Assembly (NCBI GenBank): GCA_020631175.1
Contig: JAHDHT010000004.1
Location: 1 to 9,705, forward strand
Direction: 5' to 3'
DNA length: 9,705 bases
Source: Chitinophagales bacterium
GTDB taxonomy: Bacteria > Bacteroidota > Bacteroidia > Chitinophagales > JAHDHT01
Shown here: positions 1 through 6,845 of the stretch, piece after piece
How the letters are laid out: the number at the start of each line of letters is the position of its first letter
Position numbering within the stretch: the first letter of the stretch is position 1
Program-made: the position numbers and the translations under genes
Notes under the pieces: model-generated
Told to the model about the DNA's origin: nothing
The model's input: the letters and a program-made list of their open reading frames with translations, nothing else
The model's database searches: none

Positions 1-695
1 GCATTTGGCCGACCGGCAATTACGGTATTCACTCCGTTTTTAATCACATTACCTAAAGAGAAAGAAGCTAATAATTCTTCCATCCTTCCGCGGCTTTGGG
101 CAACTAGGTCAATTAAGGCAGAACGATCGGCAAATTCAACATCCTCTTCCCCAAAATCTAATTCCAATTCAATTAAAGACGCAAATTTGATTAAAGCTTT
201 TCTTAGCTGACTTATTTCTGCACTAAAACCACCGCGCATTTGCCGCATCGCTGATTGATGATTGGATGCAGAATCTGAAGCAATTAAATCGGCTACCGCT
301 TCTGCCTGAGATAAATCCATCCCTCCATTTAAAAAAGCTCTCATCGTATACTCTCCGGGCTTCGCCAAACGTGCCCCCTTACGGATGCATAGTTCTAAAA
401 CCTTTTGTAAAATGTAAGGGGAACCATGACAGGAAATTTCAGTAACATTTTCTTTCGTGTAAGAAGCCGGACCGATAAAAAGAGAAACCACTACTTCGTC
501 TAATATCGTTTCACCATCTTTTATTTTTCCGTAATGAATAGTATGCGAAGGCTGCTTAGATAATTTTTTACCGAAAAAGATTTCATCGGTTATTTTAATA
601 GCATCATTACCAGAAAGACGTAAAACGCCAATTGCACCTACACCAGGTGGTGTTGCAATCGCAACAATAGTATCTTCTAAAGAATAAGCATTCAA
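1..695 (-). CDS. mnmE: tRNA uridine-5-carboxymethylaminomethyl modification GTPase MnmE (3' end cut by window edge)
   Basis: MnmE (TrmE) works with MnmG in the cytoplasm to install the carboxymethylaminomethyl group on wobble U34 of certain tRNAs, using a folate one-carbon donor. The 231 visible residues cover the N-terminal folate-binding domain (about 1-118) and the start of the helical domain. Recognisable motifs are LEDTIVAIATPPGVGAI near the N-terminus, SYTKENVTEISCHGSP (78-93), PGEYTMRAFLNG (113-124) and DFGEEDVEF (180-188). The last residues, AGRPN, begin the G-domain P-loop, which runs off the left edge, so roughly the second half of the protein is missing. There is no ATG start: the frame is closed by the TAA at 699-701 and the only plausible start is TTG at 693-695. 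That TAA is the stop of the upstream aldehyde dehydrogenase, which lies in the same frame, so the two are probably cotranscribed and translationally coupled. Identification is very secure; the start is well constrained but unproven. Confidence 0.95.
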   Translation of the reverse strand, partial: MNAYSLEDTIVAIATPPGVGAIGVLRLSGNDAIKITDEIFFGKKLSKQPSHTIHYGKIKDGETILDEVVVSLFIGPASYTKENVTEISCHGSPYILQKVLELCIRKGARLAKPGEYTMRAFLNGGMDLSQAEAVADLIASDSASNHQSAMRQMRGGFSAEISQLRKALIKFASLIELELDFGEEDVEFADRSALIDLVAQSRGRMEELLASFSLGNVIKNGVNTVIAGRPN

Positions 696-698
696 AAC

Positions 699-2171
699 TT
701 ATGCATCATTTAAATGCACACAAATATTTTTTTGTTCAGTAAAGAATTTTAAAGATTCCCATCCGCCTTCACGACCGACACCACTTGCTTTAACTCCACC
801 AAATGGTGTACGTAAATCACGTCGCAACCAGCAATTTACCCATACGATTCCCGCTTCAATCTCTTCTGATACTCTATGCGCTTTTTGCAAGTCGGATGTC
901 CATACTGTAGCAGCCAGTCCGTATTTAGTACTGTTTGCCATCATTAATACTTCTTCTTCAGTATCGAAAGGAGTTATCGTAACAACGGGACCAAAAATTT
1001 CTTCCTGATTTGTTCTTGAATCATAAGAAAGACCTTCAACAATAGTTGGTTCGATAAACCATCCTTCCTCACAACGACCTTTCACTCTTACCGATTTCCC
1101 TCCAATCAAAATATCACCTCCTTCCTCTTTTGCTAAATCTATATAGGATAAAATTTTATCAAAATGATCTTTGCTTACGATAGCTCCGATATGACTATCA
1201 TCCGATTGTGGATCACCTACTTTTAATAAATAGGTTTTAGCCATAAATTCTTTTTTAAAGCGATCATAAATGGGCCGCTCAATAAAAATACGCGAACCAC
1301 ATAAACAAATTTGACCCTGATTGCTAAACGAGGATTGAATAGTTGTTGTTAAAGCTTTATCAAAATCACAGTCGGCGAATATGATATTCGGATTTTTTCC
1401 ACCCAGCTCCAAAGACAATTTTTTAAACATTGGAGCGGCTGTTCTCGCAATCGATTCACCGGTATTGGTTCCTCCTGTAAATGAAATCGCTTTAACGTCT
1501 TTATGTTCTACAATCGAAGCGCCTACTTTTGGACCTGTTCCGTGTAAAATATTTAAAACCCCTTTCGGCAATCCCGCTGAATTACAAATTTTAGACAAGA
1601 GATAAGCCGTCATTGGAGTAACTTCAGAAGGTTTTGCCACCACTGTATTACCAGCGGCTAAAGCAGGCGCAATCTTCCAGGTAAATAGGTATAAAGGCAG
1701 ATTCCATGGTGAAATACATCCAACCACACCAATGGGCTGCCGTAGAGTATAATTCATCGCTTTGAAATCCATATTATGGCTTTCAGATGCGAAGTGTAAA
1801 ATGCTCGAAGCAAAGAATCTGAAATTGGCTGAAGCACGCGGAATATCAACTCTGGTAGCCAGTTTCACCGGCTTACCATTATCATCTGATTCAACAGCTG
1901 CCAATAATTCAAGATTCTGATCAATCAGATCAGCTATCCTATGTAGTACCCGACTCCTGAATTCGACCGGCCGTTTCGACCAATCATCAAAGGCAGCTTT
2001 AGCAGCCTGAACAGCTTGCTCCACATCCCTTTCATCAGAATCAGGAATGTAAGAATAGGTTTTACCTATTGCCGGATTGTGATTATCGAGATAAGTGTCT
2101 GATTGTGGAGGCAAAAGCTCCCCATTAATAAAGTTTTGAATGCGTTTGTCTACACCTTTTCGGAGTTTCAT
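699..2171 (-). CDS. Aldehyde dehydrogenase, probably 2-aminomuconate (or 2-hydroxymuconate) 6-semialdehyde dehydrogenase
   Basis: This is an NAD(P)-dependent aldehyde dehydrogenase of 490 residues, a normal length for the family. Seen in the sequence are SPWNLPL with oxyanion Asn157, the cofactor-region motif AKPSEVTP (179-186), FTGGTNTGE (231-239), general base Glu255 in LELGG, nucleophile Cys289 in NQGQICLCG, and EIFGPV (391-396). The C-terminal stretch NCWLRRDLRTPFGG (446-459) followed by GVGREGG is typical of the ALDH8A1/AMSDH/2-hydroxymuconic semialdehyde dehydrogenase group. Arg107 and Arg451 fall at the offset of the two substrate-carboxylate-binding arginines known in the Pseudomonas enzyme (Arg120 and Arg464, numbers recalled from memory). 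The group oxidises the semialdehyde formed after ring cleavage in kynurenine or meta-cleavage pathways. The natural substrate is inferred; no dioxygenase or decarboxylase gene lies in the window. It sits 62 bases downstream of an SDR gene and directly upstream of mnmE. ATG start. Confidence 0.9.
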   Translation of the reverse strand: MKLRKGVDKRIQNFINGELLPPQSDTYLDNHNPAIGKTYSYIPDSDERDVEQAVQAAKAAFDDWSKRPVEFRSRVLHRIADLIDQNLELLAAVESDDNGKPVKLATRVDIPRASANFRFFASSILHFASESHNMDFKAMNYTLRQPIGVVGCISPWNLPLYLFTWKIAPALAAGNTVVAKPSEVTPMTAYLLSKICNSAGLPKGVLNILHGTGPKVGASIVEHKDVKAISFTGGTNTGESIARTAAPMFKKLSLELGGKNPNIIFADCDFDKALTTTIQSSFSNQGQICLCGSRIFIERPIYDRFKKEFMAKTYLLKVGDPQSDDSHIGAIVSKDHFDKILSYIDLAKEEGGDILIGGKSVRVKGRCEEGWFIEPTIVEGLSYDSRTNQEEIFGPVVTITPFDTEEEVLMMANSTKYGLAATVWTSDLQKAHRVSEEIEAGIVWVNCWLRRDLRTPFGGVKASGVGREGGWESLKFFTEQKNICVHLNDA

Positions 2172-2233
2172 GCTTTAAATTTGGGCTTTTTTCAGCTATT
2201 TATATAATGTATCACCCGCTAATTACTCAAGCC

Positions 2234-3025
2234 TTAGTGCGATCGGGTTCTTCCTCCGTCAACAGGAAGGTTGATACCGGTAATATAGGAAGCTGCCGGT
2301 GAAGCTAAAAATGCAGCAGCATTTGCAATTTCTTCCGGACTTGCGAGTCGCCCTGCCGGTATGCTCGCTTTCATTTCTTCCATAACTTCATTGAATGTTA
2401 CGCCTCTTTTTTTAGCCCGAAAGCCAATTATTTCTGTCATTCGGTCAGTAGCCGTTGATCCGGGCAACAAATTATTTACTGTTATACCATCTTTGGCCAG
2501 TTCATTCGACATCGTTTTACCCCAGTTAGCTACTGCAGCTCTTATTGTATTGCTTACTCCAAAGCCATGCAAAGGTTCTTTTACAGAAGTTGATATTACA
2601 TTAATGATCCTTCCATAGGCTTCTTTACGCATACCTTCTATTAACAAACGGCTTATCAATTGCGCACTAACAAGTAATCGATTGAAAGCAATTCTCAAAT
2701 CATCTGCCGATGCTTCGGGTAATGGACCTAAGGGTGGACCGCCCGAATTATGTACTACAATATGTATGGGTTTAGGGTCTTTTTGTTGGAAGGATATTAA
2801 TACGCTTTCCACTTGTTTAGGTTGATCAAAATCAGCAACTATAAACTGATGGTTTTGATTTTCACTTTTAGATAAGGCTGAACAAACTGTATGAAGTTTC
2901 TCCTTATTTCGGGCAAACAAGATAACTTCAGCACCCTGATCTGCATACAACTTGGCTATTGCCTCACCAATGCCTCCGCTGCTGCCGCAAACCAATGCTC
3001 TTTTTCCGATTAAACTTAAATCCAT
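2234..3025 (-). CDS. Atypical short-chain dehydrogenase/reductase (BKR-like SDR with degenerate catalytic motif)
   Basis: A 263-residue SDR-fold protein, probably cytoplasmic. The N-terminal nucleotide-binding motif GSSGGIG (14-20) is a variant of the classical TGxxxGxG. NSGG (93-96) replaces NNAG, Ser145 in the VISTS stretch is at the catalytic serine position, and the C-terminus has the usual SYITGINLPVDGG (246-258). At the YxxxK site the protein reads FGVSN, so Phe155 and Asn159 replace the catalytic Tyr and Lys. This pattern matches a known subgroup annotated as beta-ketoacyl-ACP-reductase-like SDRs that lack a perfect cofactor motif and catalytic tetrad, so it is probably a lineage trait rather than decay. 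It heads the minus-strand run with the aldehyde dehydrogenase and may serve the same aromatic or tryptophan catabolic route, but its reaction is unknown. The ATG start at 3025 sits just before the fold's first strand. Confidence 0.85.
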   Translation of the reverse strand: MDLSLIGKRALVCGSSGGIGEAIAKLYADQGAEVILFARNKEKLHTVCSALSKSENQNHQFIVADFDQPKQVESVLISFQQKDPKPIHIVVHNSGGPPLGPLPEASADDLRIAFNRLLVSAQLISRLLIEGMRKEAYGRIINVISTSVKEPLHGFGVSNTIRAAVANWGKTMSNELAKDGITVNNLLPGSTATDRMTEIIGFRAKKRGVTFNEVMEEMKASIPAGRLASPEEIANAAAFLASPAASYITGINLPVDGGRTRSH

Positions 3026-3078
3026 AAACTAAATTAGGATTTATTCAGCTTACAATGAATTATCATTATTTTGCGAGC
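3026..3078. promoter_or_regulatory. Divergent intergenic region between the SDR and histidine phosphatase genes
   Basis: This short AT-rich gap separates two divergent genes and should carry both promoters. On the minus strand a TTG (complement of 3053-3055) lies 16 bases from TAATTTAG (complement of 3029-3036), one mismatch from the Bacteroidota -7 consensus TAnnTTTG. It ends only three bases before the ATG, which would imply a leaderless message, so it is weak evidence. On the plus strand TTATTTTG at 3066-3073 is also one mismatch from the consensus and lies just before the ATG at 3079, without a clear -33 TTG. No terminator or repeat was seen. Confidence 0.35.
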
Positions 3079-3573
3079 ATGAAAACCTTATATCTGATTA
3101 GACATGCAAAGTCCAGCTGGGAATATCAGCATTTATCAGATTTTGAAAGACCATTAAACGACAGAGGAAAAAGAACTGCGCCTGAAATGGCAGAGCGACT
3201 GAAAGCGAAAAATATAAAATTCGATTATATCATTAGCTCAACGGCCGTAAGAGCAGGTTCAACGGCTGTTTTATTCGCAACTGTATTAGGCTATGATCCT
3301 GAACTAATTGACTTCACGGCTGAAGCTTATGAAGCCTCGGAAGGAGATATATGTAGCTTAATTCAAAAAGTTGGAACATCAGGAAATCACTTAGCTGTAT
3401 TCGGACATAATCCTACAACCACTTTTTTAGCTTCACGACTTTGCGGTAAATATTTCTCTAATGTACCAACAGCAGGAATTGTCGCTATTGAATTTGATAT
3501 CGATAATTGGAATGATCTTTTAAAATCGGAAGGAAGACTTTTATTTTTTGATTATCCGAAAAACAAGCAATAA
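3079..3573 (+). CDS. SixA-type histidine phosphatase (phosphohistidine phosphatase family)
   Basis: A small histidine phosphatase of 164 residues, typical of the SixA subfamily, probably cytoplasmic. The catalytic RH pair is in LIRHAKSSW (Arg8, His9). STAVRAGSTA supplies a second conserved Arg (Arg58), Glu82 in the TAEAYEAS stretch is the probable acid, and GHNP carries the second catalytic His (His110). E. coli SixA removes phosphate from histidine of phosphocarrier proteins. The substrate here is unknown. The start at 3079 gives the usual MKTLYLIRHAKS beginning; an in-frame ATG at 3055 would add eight residues not expected in the family. The gene is first in a run with ppk and ppx: the ppk start either overlaps its end by 26 bases (TTG 3548) or follows its stop by four bases (TTG 3578). 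That suggests a role linked to polyphosphate metabolism, which is an inference from context. Confidence 0.88.
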   Translation: MKTLYLIRHAKSSWEYQHLSDFERPLNDRGKRTAPEMAERLKAKNIKFDYIISSTAVRAGSTAVLFATVLGYDPELIDFTAEAYEASEGDICSLIQKVGTSGNHLAVFGHNPTTTFLASRLCGKYFSNVPTAGIVAIEFDIDNWNDLLKSEGRLLFFDYPKNKQ

Positions 3574-5617
3574 AGATTTGAAAAATTACCGCAACAGAGA
3601 ATTAAGCTGGCTTTCGTTTAATGAAAGAGTTTTACAGGAAGCAGAAGATGCGAACAACCCTCTTTTAGAAAGAGTGAAATTTTTAGGAATCTTTTCTAAT
3701 AATCAGGATGAGTTTTTTCGTGTTCGTGTTGCTTCTGTCAGAAGAGCAAAACAATTAGGCTCTAAGTCTGAAACCTGGCTTGATATTAAAGCCGGTAAAT
3801 TATTGAAACTTATTAACCGGGAAGTCATTAGACTGCAGGAACGATTTCAAAAAGTTTATGCTGATTTAATCAAACTACTCGAAGAAGAAGGTATAAAAAT
3901 AATTGACGAACATCAACTCGATGAAGATCAACAAGAGGCGGTACGAAATTATTTCAGAGAAACGGTTCGGCCGCTGCTTGTTCCTATTATGTTGAATTAC
4001 ACTGATGTTCCTCCGGCTTTGCTGGATCACAATATTTACCATGCCATTAAAATGGAAACCGGTAAAAAAGATCAGCCTGTAGAATATTCAATTATCAAAA
4101 TTCCAACAGATCGATTAAATCGTTTTTTTACATTACCCTCAAAGGATAATCAGCAATATATCATTTTGCTTGATGATATTATTCGATTTAACCTGGATGA
4201 GATTTTTCATATTTTTAACTACAAAAGTATAAAAGCCTATACCCTAAAGGTTACAAGAGATGCTGAGTTGGATATTAGTAATGATTTATCAAAAAGTTTT
4301 CTCGAAAAAATAAAAGAATCTGTTTTAGCGCGTGAAAAAGCAACGATAGTTCGCCTGGTTTACGACAGTAAAATGCCACAAGATTTATTCGATTTTTTAA
4401 TTAATCATTTAAATCTTCAAAAGGCAGAAAATATTATTCCCGGAGGCAGGTATCATAATTTTAAAGACTTTATGAATTTTCCGTCATTAGGAAAGCCAAG
4501 TCTGAATTATGAATCTATTAAAGCCATTCAGGTGAAAGGTCTGGGAGAAACAGAAAGTTTATTAGACAAAATAAAAGAAAAAGATCTTCTCTTAATTTAC
4601 CCCTATCACAGCTTCAACTTTTTAATCGACTTATTAAGAGAAGCTGCTATAGATCCGAATGTTGCCAGTATAAAAATTACGTTGTATCGTGTTGCCAAAG
4701 ATTCGAAAGTTATCAATGCATTAATTAATGCCGCTAAAAATGGGAAGGAAGTAACTGTTGTAATGGAGATCAGAGCACGATTTGATGAAATTAACAACAT
4801 TAACTTTTCAAGTGAACTACAGGAAAACGGTATTCGTATCATATTTGCCGATCCCGAATTAAAAGTGCACAGCAAAATGGTTTTGATTACCCGTGCAGAA
4901 AAAGGGAAAATGGTACAATACGCCAATGTTTCTACCGGTAATTATCACGAAGGCACTTCCAAGTTTTACTCTGACTTATCGCTTTTCACAACAGACAAAA
5001 GAATCACAGCAGAGGTCAATAAAGTATTCAAATTTATAAAACGTATTATCCGCACTTATAAATTCAGTCATTTTATCGTTTCACCCAGATATATGCGAAG
5101 TCAGATAATGACATTAATAGATCAGGAAATTGAAGCAGCAAAAGAAGGCAAGCCTGCATTTTTGAAATTTAAACTCAACAATTTAGTTGATCGATTTATT
5201 GTCAAAAAATTATATGAAGCAAGTAAAGCAGGAGTGAAAATTCAAATGATTATTCGAACCTGTTGTAGTGTAATTCCGGGTATAAAAGACCTTAGCGAAA
5301 ATATCGAAGTCATCAGTATTCTTGATCGCTACCTTGAACATTCAAGATTTTATATTTTTGGCAATTTGGGGAATGAGAAAATTTATATTGCTTCTGCTGA
5401 TTTAATGCCGAGAAATTTAGACGATCGTATTGAAATACTTTGCCCTGTATTTGATGATATTTCAAAGAAAATAATCAAAGATATGTTCGACCTTCAATGG
5501 TCTGATAATATGAAAGCTAGAATACAAGACGAACAGATGCAAAATAATTACGTAAAAAATGGAAACAAAAAAACCCGTAGTCAATTTGAATTATATGACT
5601 ACCTAAGAAATTTATGA
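3548..5617 (+). CDS. ppk: Polyphosphate kinase 1 (PPK1)
   Basis: PPK1 reversibly polymerises the gamma-phosphate of ATP into polyphosphate through a phosphohistidine intermediate. The 689 residues match the family length and four-domain order: N-terminal domain opening at NRELSWLSFNERVL (16-29), head domain (about 120-325), and two phospholipase-D-like C-terminal domains. Seen are ITLYRVA (377-383), KVHSKM with His441 at the position of E. coli autophosphorylated His435, STGNYHEGTSKFYSD (462-476), LKLNNLVD-type sequence KFKLNNLVDRF (540-550), and DRYLEHSR with His598 matching E. coli His592. The position of E. coli His454 is Asn460. No ATG is available: an in-frame TAA lies at 3521-3523, and the first candidates are TTG 3548 (used here) and TTG 3578, which would start MKNYRNRELSW. 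The 3' end overlaps the ppx start in ATGA. Membrane association is usual for the family, but no transmembrane segment is evident. Confidence 0.96.
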   Translation: MIIRKTSNKDLKNYRNRELSWLSFNERVLQEAEDANNPLLERVKFLGIFSNNQDEFFRVRVASVRRAKQLGSKSETWLDIKAGKLLKLINREVIRLQERFQKVYADLIKLLEEEGIKIIDEHQLDEDQQEAVRNYFRETVRPLLVPIMLNYTDVPPALLDHNIYHAIKMETGKKDQPVEYSIIKIPTDRLNRFFTLPSKDNQQYIILLDDIIRFNLDEIFHIFNYKSIKAYTLKVTRDAELDISNDLSKSFLEKIKESVLAREKATIVRLVYDSKMPQDLFDFLINHLNLQKAENIIPGGRYHNFKDFMNFPSLGKPSLNYESIKAIQVKGLGETESLLDKIKEKDLLLIYPYHSFNFLIDLLREAAIDPNVASIKITLYRVAKDSKVINALINAAKNGKEVTVVMEIRARFDEINNINFSSELQENGIRIIFADPELKVHSKMVLITRAEKGKMVQYANVSTGNYHEGTSKFYSDLSLFTTDKRITAEVNKVFKFIKRIIRTYKFSHFIVSPRYMRSQIMTLIDQEIEAAKEGKPAFLKFKLNNLVDRFIVKKLYEASKAGVKIQMIIRTCCSVIPGIKDLSENIEVISILDRYLEHSRFYIFGNLGNEKIYIASADLMPRNLDDRIEILCPVFDDISKKIIKDMFDLQWSDNMKARIQDEQMQNNYVKNGNKKTRSQFELYDYLRNL

Positions 5618-6522
5618 AAATAGTTAAGTTAGCAGCGATTGATATTGGTTCAAATGCCATCAGGCTTTTGATTTCAAATGTGATTCAAAAAGAAAAAGAA
5701 ACCCTTTTTAAAAAAGATGCGCTGTACAGATTACCTGTCAGATTAGGAGCAGATACCTTCCGTAATGGTTTAATAAGTGAAAGCAGTATTAAAAAATTAG
5801 AACACACTTTATTAGGTTTTCATCATATGATGGAAGCATCTGAAGTAGAACATTATTACGGTTGTGCCACTTCTGCTATGCGTGAAGCTAACAATGGTAA
5901 AGAGGTTATTGAACACCTCAAAGAAAAAACCGGTATTCATATTGAATTGATTAACGGTAAAAGAGAAGCTGAGATAATTTATTCAACTCAGATCAGTGAC
6001 TCCATCGATCCAACAAAAAATTACATGTATGTTGACGTAGGTGGTGGAAGTACAGAGATAACTATTTTCAATAACCATCAGGTTATCGCTTCTAATTCCT
6101 TTAAAATTGGTACAGTAAGAATTTTATTGGACAAAGTTGAAAGTAATGACTGGAAACAAATGGGCGAATGGCTTAAAACGCAAAGTCAGGCAATTCAGGA
6201 TATGTCCTTAATTGGTTCGGGTGGAAATATTACACGCTTATTCAAAATGTCGTTGAAAGAAAAACATGAGCCTCTGCATTACAATGAAATTCTGCAACAC
6301 TATAAAAATATAAGTCGATTCAGCTATAACGACAGAATCGAATTATTAGATCTGAAACCCGATCGTGCGGATGTAATCCTTCCTGCATCTGAAGTATTTA
6401 TGTTCATCATGGAAAATGCCGGTGCAGAAAATGTTTATGTGCCTAAAATTGGTTTAGCAGATGGAATCACTAAACTCATTTTCAAAAAGATTTCTGAGAA
6501 AACAGCTACTACGGCTGGTTAA
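5614..6522 (+). CDS. Exopolyphosphatase / pppGpp phosphatase family protein (short Ppx/GppA)
   Basis: A 302-residue member of the ASKHA-fold Ppx/GppA family, which releases phosphate from polyphosphate chain ends or hydrolyses pppGpp. Motifs are AIDIGSNAIRLLI (8-20, phosphate loop 1), CATSAMREA (84-92), NGKREAEIIY (114-123) with Glu118 as the likely catalytic acid, VDVGGGSTEI (140-149, phosphate loop 2), IGSGGNITRL (200-209) and DRADVILPA (250-258). The protein holds only the catalytic two-domain core and lacks the C-terminal HD-like extension of the roughly 500-residue E. coli PPX and GppA. The ATG overlaps the ppk stop by four bases (ATGA), so the two are translationally coupled and probably act on the same polymer in opposite directions. 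Polyphosphate is therefore the likelier substrate, although pppGpp cannot be excluded. Its stop shares a TTAA with the stop of the convergent gene. Confidence 0.92.
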   Translation: MKIVKLAAIDIGSNAIRLLISNVIQKEKETLFKKDALYRLPVRLGADTFRNGLISESSIKKLEHTLLGFHHMMEASEVEHYYGCATSAMREANNGKEVIEHLKEKTGIHIELINGKREAEIIYSTQISDSIDPTKNYMYVDVGGGSTEITIFNNHQVIASNSFKIGTVRILLDKVESNDWKQMGEWLKTQSQAIQDMSLIGSGGNITRLFKMSLKEKHEPLHYNEILQHYKNISRFSYNDRIELLDLKPDRADVILPASEVFMFIMENAGAENVYVPKIGLADGITKLIFKKISEKTATTAG

Positions 6523-6842
6523 AGAATACGACCCAACAATCTGATAAATGCCGTTTCAGTAATATCCAATTTGTGATCTGCCTTAATAGTATCCGAAATA
6601 TTACGCATCAGATTCTTTTTCGACTCTTCTGTTTGTAGCCAGAAAGCACTTTGCTCTTTGATCCAGTCAATACTTTGTGCATCATTATGGCCATCGTAAA
6701 GTGCCTTCATTTTTTCGTATTCAGGCGCACTCACTTTTTCAATTATAGTAGCCTTTTCAGAATCGGTAAACTCACTATCTGCATGTGCAGCATAAATCAA
6801 TAAATACGTTACTAAGTCTAAATAATTCTTATTCTCCGACAT
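6519..6842 (-). CDS. TerB-like small helical protein, function unknown
   Basis: A 107-residue, apparently soluble and largely helical protein. Two acidic segments resemble the TerB/TerB-like fold: YAAHADSEFTDSEK (17-30) with Ala21-Asp22 and Glu29, and IKADHKLDITE (86-96) with Asp89 and Glu96. The spacing is like the paired metal-binding helices of TerB-type domains. TerB proteins occur with tellurite-resistance and stress operons, but many stand-alone relatives have no known role, and no other ter gene is present here. It lies downstream of the membrane-anchored protein encoded at 6846-7223, with three bases between them, so they are almost certainly cotranscribed. It is convergent with ppx, and the two stop codons overlap on TTAA. 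The family call rests on motif recognition only. Confidence 0.7.
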   Translation of the reverse strand: MSENKNYLDLVTYLLIYAAHADSEFTDSEKATIIEKVSAPEYEKMKALYDGHNDAQSIDWIKEQSAFWLQTEESKKNLMRNISDTIKADHKLDITETAFIRLLGRIL

Positions 6843-6845
6843 ACG

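Noticed and set aside
700..716. Inverted repeat TGCAT...ATGCA around an ATTTAAAT core near the dehydrogenase stop
   Set aside because: Short, imperfect, inside coding sequence and without a T-run, so not a credible operator or terminator.
1381..1605. Open frame of 74 codons on the plus strand
   Set aside because: It lies wholly inside the conserved aldehyde dehydrogenase on the other strand and its translation shows no domain or signal; it is a shadow of that gene.
2176..2183. Perfect TAnnTTTG element (TAAATTTG) on the plus strand
   Set aside because: It points antisense into the SDR gene, has no TTG at 17-23 bases upstream, and no plus-strand gene follows; probably a chance match.
2361..2618. 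Open frame of 85 codons on the plus strand
   Set aside because: Antisense to the conserved C-terminal half of the SDR gene, with no recognisable protein features.
4606..4926. Minus-strand open frame of 106 codons with hydrophobic residues
   Set aside because: Antisense to the catalytic region of ppk; the hydrophobicity is a by-product of the AT-rich opposite strand.
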